In this document: in pieces, positions 1 through 5,560 of the stretch
Layout: each line of letters begins with the position of its first letter
Position numbering within the stretch: position 1 is the stretch's first letter
Source of the DNA: an uncultured Ruminococcus sp.
GTDB lineage: Bacteria; Bacillota; Clostridia; Oscillospirales; Ruminococcaceae
NCBI GenBank assembly: GCA_946531975.1
Contig: CAMNAY010000038.1
Coordinates: forward strand, 1 to 10,496
Direction of reading: 5' to 3'
Length of the DNA stretch: 10,496 nt
Program-made: the position numbers and the translations under genes
The notes under the pieces: model-generated
What the model saw: only the letters and a program-made list of their open reading frames with translations
What the model was told of the DNA's origin: nothing
The model's database searches: none

Positions 1-2
1 CC

Positions 3-527
3 GAGGGCTTTGCGCTCTCGCGATGGACCGACAGCGCCGCCGAGCTGGGCATGGCGAACACCCACTTCGTCAACTGCACCGGTCTGCACAATGACGCGCA
101 TACCAGCAGTGTCCGCGAGATCGCGCTCATTCTGACGGAAGCGCTCAAGGATCCCTTCTGCAAGGAAGCAATGTCCACCAAAAAGCACACCACCGCTGCA
201 ACGCCCCAGCATCCGAACGGCATCGAGCTGGTCAGCACCACGCTCTCGCGGCTCGTCGGCAATGAGCTGGAGCAGATGTCCGTTCCGCTGCATCTGATCG
301 GCGGAAAGACCGGCTTCACCAATCCCGCCGGACAGTGCCTCGCAACATGGGCACAGGACGCGCAGCTCAATACCTATATCTGCGTGGTCGCCGGCAGCAC
401 CACGAATGAACCGCTCGACGCCATGGGCGATACCCTGACGCTCTATCAGCTCATCTCCGAGCCTGCCGCAACCATCAGCAGAATCCGCCCGCAGGCTGCA
501 AACCTGCCGGACTATGTCCACAACTGA
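3..527 (+). CDS. D-alanyl-D-alanine carboxypeptidase (peptidase S11 / DacF-like), C-terminal part
   Basis: This is the 3' end of a penicillin-binding-protein type serine peptidase that removes the terminal D-alanine from peptidoglycan side chains outside the membrane. The frame is open from base 3 to the TGA at 525-527, so the start, signal peptide and the SxxK and SxN active-site motifs lie upstream of the window. Two family signatures are visible. The first reads AELGMANTHFVNCTGLH (about 36-92), matching the S11 consensus around 'LGM.NTHF.N.TGL'. The second is the KTG motif within GGKTGFT at 306-314, which lines the active site of penicillin-binding proteins. The protein ends about 73 residues after the KTG lysine without an obvious C-terminal PBP5_C domain or amphipathic anchor. 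The next gene starts 28 bases later with no terminator between them, so the two are probably co-transcribed. The family call is firm; the exact paralogue (DacF, DacB or similar) cannot be told. Confidence 0.88.
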   Translation, partial: EGFALSRWTDSAAELGMANTHFVNCTGLHNDAHTSSVREIALILTEALKDPFCKEAMSTKKHTTAATPQHPNGIELVSTTLSRLVGNELEQMSVPLHLIGGKTGFTNPAGQCLATWAQDAQLNTYICVVAGSTTNEPLDAMGDTLTLYQLISEPAATISRIRPQAANLPDYVHN

Positions 528-555
528 ACGCTGACCCAAAGGAGGACCGCCTGTT

Positions 556-2622
556 ATGATGAAAGCTGTCATTACGACCGCGAAATCCGCGGGCTTCTGC
601 TTCGGCGTTGACCGCGCCGTCAAGCTCGTCTATGAAGCGCTCAGCGAGGGAAAAAGCGTCGCAACACTCGGTCCGATCGTCCACAACGAAGCCGTCGTCA
701 GCGACCTGAATGCCAAAGGCGCCCGCATCATCAGCGACCCGGCAGAGCTGAAGCCCGGCGAAACACTCATCATCCGCGCACACGGCGTGCCTAAGGCAGT
801 CTATGAACAGTGTGCGAAGACCGGAAACCCCGTCATTGACGCAACCTGTCCCTTTGTCGCCCGCATCCATAAGATCGCAGAGGAGCAGTGCGCCGCAGGC
901 AGACATGTGTTCATCGCCGGTGATCCCAAACATCCGGAGGTGCAGGGCATCGTCGGTCATTGTAATGAAAATTGTACAGTTTTTCAGGATCAAACCGAGC
1001 TGAAATGCTTGATTGATAGAAGATTGCCAAAAAGGGTTGCAATCGTCGCCCAAACTACGTATAATAAAATATTATGGGGGGATTGTATAGCGCTTTTGCC
1101 CTCCGATGATACCGATCTGCAGGTCTTTGATACGATCTGCAGCGCAACCGCCGCAAGGCAGTCAGACGCGGATCAGCTCTCACGTGCATCCGATCTGATG
1201 GTCGTCGCAGGCGGAAGGCACAGCTCCAATACCGTCAAGCTCTATGATGTCTGCAAAAGGCACTGCCCCGTGTGGCTCATAGAAAATGCCGGAGAGCTGA
1301 ACCAGTGCGCTGACGAGATCCGCCGGACAGCTTCTGCCGTTCTCGCGGAGAAGGGTCCGGATCATATCCTGAAAATCGGCATCACGGCAGGAGCCAGTAC
1401 ACCCGCCCACATCATTAAGGAGGTTCAAACCAATATGTCTGGAATTTTTGACACCGATACCATTATCCCGGAAAGCGAGGAGTTCGCTGCGGCATTCGAG
1501 GAGGAGCTTGATAAGACCTTCACGAAAAAAATCAGAAAGGGTGACCGGGTGGTCGGCATCGTCGCTTCCATCAGCGGAAACAACGAAGTCATGGTTGATG
1601 TAGGTGCCAAGCAGACCGGCTATATTACCCTCTCCGAACTGACCAGTGATACCTCGAAGAAGCCCTCTGACCTCGTCAAGGTCGGCGATGAGCTTGAGCT
1701 TGTTGTCATTCAGGTGAACGATGCAGAAGGTACTGTTCAGCTCTCCAAGCGCAGAGTCGATGAAATGGTCGGCTTTGAGAACATCCTCAAGGCACAGGAA
1801 GCCGGCGAGGTGCTTGAGGGTACCGTGCTGAGCGTCGTCAAGGGCGGCCTCGTTGCTGACTGCAACGGCGTCCATGTCTTCATTCCTGCTTCCCAGTCGG
1901 GACTCGGCAGAGGTGCAGACCTGAATGTTCTGCTGAAGCAGCCGGTTCGCTTCGTAATCATCGACGTCAATGAGCAGCGCCGCAGAGCAGTCGGCTCCAT
2001 CCGTCAGGTACAGAAGACCGAGCGCGATGCTGCAAAGGCAAAGTTCTGGGAGACCGCAAAGGTCGGCGATGTCTACACCGGCGAAGTCAAGTCCCTCACC
2101 AGCTACGGCGCATTTGTCGATCTGGGCGGTATCGACGGTATGGTCCATGTCTCTGAGCTGAGCTGGAGCCGGATCCACCAGCCGAGCGACGTCGTCGCTG
2201 TCGGCGATACCCTTGAGGTCTACATCAAGGCTCTGAATCCGGAGACCGGAAGAATTTCTCTGGGTCACAGAAGACCTGAGGACAATCCGTGGGTCAAGTT
2301 CACCAATGAGTACGCTGTCGGCGATATCGTTGATGCACAGATCGTTTCCGTGACCGCATTCGGCGCTTTCGCACGCATCACTGACGGCATCGACGGTCTG
2401 ATTCACATTTCTCAGCTGTCCGATGAGCGCGTGACCAACGTCAAGGACGTCGTCAATGTCGGCGATACCGTGACCGTCAAGATCACTGCAATCGACAACG
2501 AGAAGAAGCGCATCAGCCTGTCTATGCGCGCTGTCAGCGATGACGACGCAGCAGAGGAAGCTGAGGAGGCAGACGAGGTCGTCTACTCCGATGAGGCTCC
2601 CGCAGAGGATGCAGCCGAGTAA
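556..2622 (+). CDS. ispH: Fusion of 4-hydroxy-3-methylbut-2-enyl diphosphate reductase (IspH/LytB) with four ribosomal protein S1 domains
   Basis: The 688-residue protein joins two cytoplasmic functions. Residues 2-290 are IspH, the [4Fe-4S] enzyme that makes IPP and DMAPP in the last step of the MEP isoprenoid pathway. Its cluster ligands are C15 (GFCFG), C98 (DATCP) and C195 (DTICSAT). Also visible are H43, H76, the catalytic glutamate E128 in KHPEVQG, the SSN substrate motif at 223-225, and the ASTP motif at 280-283. Residues 328-658 carry four S1 RNA-binding (OB-fold) repeats at about 328-401, 417-483, 503-573 and 587-658; the last two have the classic GAF.....G.DG..H.S pattern. An acidic tail (661-688) follows. 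This fusion is known in Clostridia. The start is set by AAAGGAGG at 538-545, ten bases before ATG 556; ATG 559 is a close alternative. Bases about 961-1080 are notably AT-rich although the protein there is ordinary IspH. An in-frame ATG with its own ribosome site lies at the junction (1435). Confidence 0.96.
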   Translation: MMKAVITTAKSAGFCFGVDRAVKLVYEALSEGKSVATLGPIVHNEAVVSDLNAKGARIISDPAELKPGETLIIRAHGVPKAVYEQCAKTGNPVIDATCPFVARIHKIAEEQCAAGRHVFIAGDPKHPEVQGIVGHCNENCTVFQDQTELKCLIDRRLPKRVAIVAQTTYNKILWGDCIALLPSDDTDLQVFDTICSATAARQSDADQLSRASDLMVVAGGRHSSNTVKLYDVCKRHCPVWLIENAGELNQCADEIRRTASAVLAEKGPDHILKIGITAGASTPAHIIKEVQTNMSGIFDTDTIIPESEEFAAAFEEELDKTFTKKIRKGDRVVGIVASISGNNEVMVDVGAKQTGYITLSELTSDTSKKPSDLVKVGDELELVVIQVNDAEGTVQLSKRRVDEMVGFENILKAQEAGEVLEGTVLSVVKGGLVADCNGVHVFIPASQSGLGRGADLNVLLKQPVRFVIIDVNEQRRRAVGSIRQVQKTERDAAKAKFWETAKVGDVYTGEVKSLTSYGAFVDLGGIDGMVHVSELSWSRIHQPSDVVAVGDTLEVYIKALNPETGRISLGHRRPEDNPWVKFTNEYAVGDIVDAQIVSVTAFGAFARITDGIDGLIHISQLSDERVTNVKDVVNVGDTVTVKITAIDNEKKRISLSMRAVSDDDAAEEAEEADEVVYSDEAPAEDAAE
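1037..1065 (+). promoter_or_regulatory. Candidate internal sigma-A promoter inside the ispH part
   Basis: TTGCAA (1037-1042) and TATAAT (1060-1065) are separated by exactly 17 bases: one mismatch to the -35 consensus and a perfect -10. The predicted start would be near 1072, about 360 bases upstream of the internal ribosome site and ATG at 1435. It lies in the most AT-rich part of an otherwise GC-rich gene, which makes chance less likely but does not exclude it, because the hexamers also encode normal IspH residues (VAIVAQTTYN region). Seen: the hexamers and spacing. Inferred: promoter activity. Confidence 0.4.
1417..1437 (+). promoter_or_regulatory. Internal Shine-Dalgarno and in-frame ATG at the IspH-S1 junction
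   Basis: AAGGAGG (1417-1423) is followed after 11 bases by ATG (1435-1437), which is codon 294 and in the main frame. It falls between the end of IspH (ASTP...IIKEV) and the first S1 repeat. Initiation here would give a free protein of 395 residues with all four S1 domains, similar in length to stand-alone S1-like proteins of Firmicutes. The AAGGAGG also encodes Lys-Glu of the conserved IspH C-terminus, so it could be coincidental. Confidence 0.45.
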
Positions 2623-2642
2623 TTGCCAAGCGAATTTGATTG

Positions 2643-2661
2643 ATCTGAGTCCGGCTCAGAT
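2643..2661 (+). other. Hairpin just after the ispH-S1 stop codon
   Basis: ATCTGAG (2643-2649) and CTCAGAT (2655-2661) form a perfect 7-bp stem with a 5-base loop (TCCGG). It starts 20 bases after the stop and four bases before the terminator hairpin. It has no T-run of its own, so it probably acts as an mRNA 3'-end stabiliser or helps the terminator; that role is inferred. Confidence 0.6.
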
Positions 2662-2664
2662 TGG

Positions 2665-2698
2665 AAAAAGAGGACGGAGCAGATTCGTCCTCTTTTTT
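2665..2698 (+). terminator. Rho-independent terminator of the dac-ispH operon
   Basis: AAAAAGAGGACG (2665-2676) pairs with CGTCCTCTTTTTT (2686-2698) around a 9-base loop. The GC-rich core GAGGACG/CGTCCTC runs straight into a T-rich tract. It closes the first transcription unit, 42 bases before the next promoter. Confidence 0.88.
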
Positions 2699-2739
2699 AT
2701 TTTTGACCGAAATCCGGCTTTTTCAGCCGAAATCGGCAG

Positions 2740-2768
2740 TTGACAGGCAATTCTGAATATGTTACAAT
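2740..2768 (+). promoter_or_regulatory. Sigma-A promoter with extended -10 for the membrane protein / VWA operon
   Basis: TTGACA (2740-2745) is a perfect -35. TACAAT (2763-2768) is the -10, with a 17-base spacer. A TG dinucleotide at 2760-2761 gives an extended -10. The predicted start is near 2775, leaving a leader of about 32 bases before GTG 2807. A weak 5-bp hairpin (CGGCT/AGCCG, 2715-2729) lies just upstream. Confidence 0.85.
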
Positions 2769-2806
2769 AATATCATCAAACGAAATCAGAAAGGGGGAGC
2801 GCCGCT

Positions 2807-3496
2807 GTGAATCGCATCAAAGCTCTGATCGCCGCCGGTGCAGTCGGTGAAGTGGTTCTTGCGATCGTCCTTTATAATGTACTGAGCTTCCTCCCCGCGT
2901 ATATCCGCATCTTTATCATCGCCTGTACGGCGCTGGCTGTGTTCTTTGCAGAAGCCAATCTCCTGCACATGGCAGACGATGATTCCATGGAAAAGAACCG
3001 CCAGATCCAGAATATGATCTCGGAATTCGACGAAAGATGCCGCATCAGCCGCAGAGACCGCCTGCCCTTTCTCCCGGAGCTTCAGCTCGCTTCCCAGCAG
3101 CTCCGGACCCTTACACAGAAGCAGAATGCCCTGCGCGAGCTGCTCAAGGATTCGCAGGACAGCCCGTTTCTCTCTGTCGGCAATGACGTCACAACCTATA
3201 TTCTCACGAACTGCAAGCATATCCTGAGCCGCGTCATTATTTACGGTCCGAGCAACAACGCAGAGGTGGAAATCCACAGAAGAAGCCTCCGCGAGCTGAT
3301 CGCAGACAATGCCCGCGTGCTGACCGATTTTGAAAAGCTGCTCGTCGAAATCTCACAGATCGGCGACGATATCACTGCGGAAACACCCTGCCTCAATGAA
3401 CTGACCGAAGCACTCCGCAGTGTGCGGCAGACCGGCGATGACGACGACTGGCAGCAGCCGCAGCCGCCGCAGCCGCAGCAAATGCAGCAGTTCTGA
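2807..3496 (+). CDS. Small membrane protein with two N-terminal helices and a cytoplasmic helical domain, function unknown
   Basis: I do not recognise the family of this 229-residue protein. The start is GTG 2807, preceded by AAGGGGGAG (2791-2799) at good spacing; the next methionine is residue 55, so the GTG is needed to include the hydrophobic segments. Residues about 5-27 and 31-50 look like two transmembrane helices forming a hairpin. Residues 60-205 are charged and mostly helical (for example 95-116 and 155-185, possible coiled coil), probably cytoplasmic. The tail 211-229 is four aspartates followed by a Gln/Pro-rich stretch. The gene follows a strong promoter and sits 43 bases before the solute-binding/VWA gene in the same operon, so the two products probably work together at the membrane. 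Related operons in Firmicutes can hold XpaC- or TelA-like proteins, but I see no motif that would support either name here. Confidence 0.8.
   Translation: MNRIKALIAAGAVGEVVLAIVLYNVLSFLPAYIRIFIIACTALAVFFAEANLLHMADDDSMEKNRQIQNMISEFDERCRISRRDRLPFLPELQLASQQLRTLTQKQNALRELLKDSQDSPFLSVGNDVTTYILTNCKHILSRVIIYGPSNNAEVEIHRRSLRELIADNARVLTDFEKLLVEISQIGDDITAETPCLNELTEALRSVRQTGDDDDWQQPQPPQPQQMQQF
3451..3491 (+). repeat. CAG/CCG-rich low-complexity tail coding for Gln/Pro
   Basis: A run of CAG, CCG and CCA-like triplets encodes the Gln/Pro C-terminus of the upstream membrane protein (residues about 216-228). Such triplet tracts can change length by slippage, so tail length may vary between strains. It is within the coding frame and not a separate element. 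Confidence 0.7.
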
Positions 3497-3539
3497 CTTC
3501 CCGAATCCATACCAGTGTTTATCATGAAAGGAGCATACA

Positions 3540-5258
3540 ATGAGTGCAAATCTGAAGAAAAACACCGGCTTTCTCGCGGCAATCGCTGTCCTCATGATCG
3601 GCGGCATCACCGCAGGCGTCATGATCAGCAAGAACCGCAGCGATGATTCCGAATCCGGCTCCTCACACCTTTCCTATGCCGAAGCCGAAAAGCAGCTCGA
3701 CAAAAAGCTGAAGAAAATCAATGTCAGCAATGTCAATCCGCGCAAGGCAACCATCGAGATCAATACCGGCAATCTCGCAGAAGAACTGCCGGAGATCGAC
3801 AAGTATAAGCTGAGCGTGCAGGGTCACGGCTCGATCAACCTCGAAATCTTCTCCTCAACCGAGAAATCCTCATCCGGCACCGACGGCTGGCTCAATGAGA
3901 TCGCGGAGGACTTCAATCAGTCCGGATATACCGTTGACGGCAAGTCCGCTTCGGTCTCCGTCCGCCCGATCGCTTCCGGCGCCGCGATTGACTACATCAT
4001 CTCAGGCAAATATGTGCCGGAGCTGTATACGCCCTCCAATGAACTCTGGGGCGAAATGGTCGCTTCGCAGGGCGTCAAGACCGTCATGCTCGAAGACCGG
4101 CTCGCGGGCAATACCGCAGGCATCCTCGTCAGCAAGGACACCTATCAGAAGCTTGAGGACAAGTACGGTAAGGTCAATATCAGCACGATTATCAATGCAA
4201 CAATCGACAGTGAGATTGCCATGGGCTACACGAACCCCTATGCATCCTCGACCGGTCTGAATTTCCTCGTCAGTGCGCTGGAGGAGTTCGATTCCAAGGA
4301 TATCCTCAGTAAGAACTCGACCCAGCAGTTCCAGAATTTCCAGAAGAATGTGCCGTTTGTCTCCTATACTACGCTTCAGATGCGTGATGCGGCAAAGAAC
4401 GGCGTGCTGGATGCGTTCATCATGGAGTATCAGGGCTATTACAATGCGACAGAGCTGCGCGGCGATTATGAGTTCATCCCCTTCGGCGTGCGCCATGACA
4501 GCCCGATGTATGCGCTCGGCAACCTCAACAGCGAGCAGACCGAGGTCGCAAAGGCGTTTACGGAATTCTGCCTGAATGCGGAAAGCCAGAAGAAGGCAAA
4601 GCAGTACGGCTTCAATTATCTCGACGATTACAAGGGCGAGAAGTGGGATCTGACGGGCAATCAGCTCGAAAGCGCACAGAAGCTCTGGAAGACCGAGAAG
4701 GACGCAGGCAGCCCGGTTATGGCGGTCTTTGTCGCAGACGTTTCCGGCAGTATGGGCGGTGTCCCGCTGGCAAATCTTCAGCAGTCGCTCATCAATGCTT
4801 CGCAGTACATCAATTCCTCCAACTATATCGGTCTGGTCAGTTACAGCAGCGATGTCTCGGTCAATCTCCCGATCGGCAAATTCGATATCAACCAGCGCAG
4901 TTACTTCACCGGCGCCGTGCAGGATCTCTCCGCAAGCGGCAATACCTGTACCTATGATGCCGTGCTGGTCGGTCTGGATATGATCCGCAAGGAGCAGAAG
5001 AAGATCGAGGAGGAGACCGGTCAGAAGATCAAGCCGCTGCTCTTTGTGCTGAGTGACGGTGAGACCAATGAAGGCAACTCGCTGAACGCGATCAAGCCGA
5101 TCGTTGACGGCATGCAGGTTCCCTGCTATTCGATCTGCTATAACGAGAATCTCGGCGATCTGGAAAGGCTCTCTGCCATCAATGAGGCGGCATGCATCAA
5201 GGCAGACAGCGATGATGTTGTATACAGCCTGAAATCCCTGTTCAATGCGCAAATGTAA
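3540..5258 (+). CDS. Membrane-anchored solute-binding protein with C-terminal von Willebrand factor A domain
   Basis: The 572-residue protein starts at ATG 3540, six bases after GAAAGGAG (3526-3533). Residues 9-28 form one hydrophobic helix after a Lys-rich start, with no lipobox cysteine, so it is probably a signal anchor placing the rest outside the cell. Residues about 95-360 resemble periplasmic binding proteins of the extracellular solute-binding class: an early SSTEKSSS loop, LYTPSNELW (162-170) and GYTNPYASSTGLNFL (229-243). Residues about 394-570 are a VWA domain with an intact metal-ion site: D400-x-S402-x-S404 (ADVSGSMGG), threonine T469 or T471, and D506 in LSDGETNEG. VWA domains bind protein or other ligands through this Mg2+ site. 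The combination is known as a family of 'substrate-binding and VWA domain' proteins without a settled function. No ABC permease or ATPase gene is nearby, so classic import is not supported; sensing or adhesion is equally possible. Confidence 0.88.
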   Translation: MSANLKKNTGFLAAIAVLMIGGITAGVMISKNRSDDSESGSSHLSYAEAEKQLDKKLKKINVSNVNPRKATIEINTGNLAEELPEIDKYKLSVQGHGSINLEIFSSTEKSSSGTDGWLNEIAEDFNQSGYTVDGKSASVSVRPIASGAAIDYIISGKYVPELYTPSNELWGEMVASQGVKTVMLEDRLAGNTAGILVSKDTYQKLEDKYGKVNISTIINATIDSEIAMGYTNPYASSTGLNFLVSALEEFDSKDILSKNSTQQFQNFQKNVPFVSYTTLQMRDAAKNGVLDAFIMEYQGYYNATELRGDYEFIPFGVRHDSPMYALGNLNSEQTEVAKAFTEFCLNAESQKKAKQYGFNYLDDYKGEKWDLTGNQLESAQKLWKTEKDAGSPVMAVFVADVSGSMGGVPLANLQQSLINASQYINSSNYIGLVSYSSDVSVNLPIGKFDINQRSYFTGAVQDLSASGNTCTYDAVLVGLDMIRKEQKKIEEETGQKIKPLLFVLSDGETNEGNSLNAIKPIVDGMQVPCYSICYNENLGDLERLSAINEAACIKADSDDVVYSLKSLFNAQM

Positions 5259-5301
5259 GCCGCGCAGGGTGCATCCGCTCCTGATTCCATAAAACATGAT
5301 A

Positions 5302-5339
5302 CCAAGAGGTGCTGAAACAGTGCCTCTTGGTTTTGTTTT
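5302..5339 (+). terminator. Rho-independent terminator of the VWA operon
   Basis: CCAAGAGG (5302-5309) pairs with CCTCTTGG (5323-5330), and the stem continues inward through two G-U pairs and three more pairs to an AAA loop. TTTTGTTTT follows directly. It begins 43 bases after the VWA stop codon. Confidence 0.92.
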
Positions 5340-5462
5340 CTATGATTCAGTGTCCCCTCGCTTCAAATAGAACAGCACCCGGTGAAGAATGCTTCCCCCC
5401 TGCAGCACTCTTGCGCCGACTATGGAACTGCTTTGGGGCGGCGCGACTGTGCTGCCTTTCGC
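5340..5462 (+). other. Structured noncoding stretch before the GH16 gene; possible small RNA or leader
   Basis: I find no credible gene in this GC-rich spacer. It can fold into an imperfect long hairpin: GCAGCAC (5402-5408) with GTGCTGC (5449-5455), then after a 4x4 internal loop GCGCCG (5413-5418) with CGGCGC (5439-5444). CAGCAC also occurs at 5373-5378 and could pair with the same GTGCTG. GCTGC (5451-5455) could instead pair with GCAGC (5461-5465). The competing pairings, followed directly by the terminator at 5463-5500, resemble a conditional leader or a short terminated RNA. TATGAT at 5341-5346 is a possible -10, but I see no good -35 for it. I cannot match it to a known RNA family. Confidence 0.4.
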
Positions 5463-5500
5463 AGCTCGCCGGCGCCGGCTCCGCGCCGGCAGCTTTTTTC
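5463..5500 (+). terminator. Very GC-rich intrinsic terminator upstream of the GH16 promoter
   Basis: GCCGGCGC (5468-5475) and GCGCCGGC (5483-5490) form a perfect 8-bp all-GC stem with a 7-base loop. AGCT/AGCT (5463-5466 with 5491-5494) extends it past one bulged C. A run of six T (5494-5499) follows. No gene ends nearby: the previous operon already has its own terminator 130 bases earlier. It therefore ends either an unseen short transcript or read-through. Confidence 0.82.
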
Positions 5501-5510
5501 CTCTGCACTA

Positions 5511-5540
5511 TTGACAAGCAGCGCCGCTTTGCGGTATGAT
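5511..5540 (+). promoter_or_regulatory. Candidate sigma-A promoter for the GH16 gene
   Basis: TTGACA (5511-5516) is a perfect -35, and TATGAT (5535-5540) lies 18 bases downstream as -10. The predicted start is near 5547, the first base of the AAGGGGG ribosome site, so the leader would be only about 14 bases. That is unusually short but still leaves the ribosome site intact. Confidence 0.72.
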
Positions 5541-5560
5541 AATTGCAAGGGGGAATGCAA

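Noticed and set aside
1180..2406. Long open frame on the minus strand (408 codons) opposite the ispH-S1 gene
   Set aside because: It lies wholly opposite a strongly supported gene, has no ribosome site, and its translation shows no recognisable family; codon bias of the real gene creates it.
2807..3496. XpaC or TelA identity for the small membrane protein
   Set aside because: The operon type invites it, but I see no motif of either family; hydrophobic helices and a charged helical domain alone are not enough.
4002..5297. Open frame of 431 codons on the minus strand opposite the VWA gene
   Set aside because: The + strand VWA metal site and solute-binding motifs are intact, and the reverse frame has no start signal or known motif.
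5340..5462. Identity of the structured spacer as SRP RNA, 6S RNA or a known riboswitch
   Set aside because: I looked for the SRP GGAAG...AGC apical motif and other familiar cores on both strands and did not find a convincing match, so it is left unnamed.
5309..5539. Short + strand open frame in the spacer before GH16
   Set aside because: It starts inside a terminator hairpin, has no ribosome site, crosses a second terminator and a promoter, and its product looks like random translation of GC-rich DNA.
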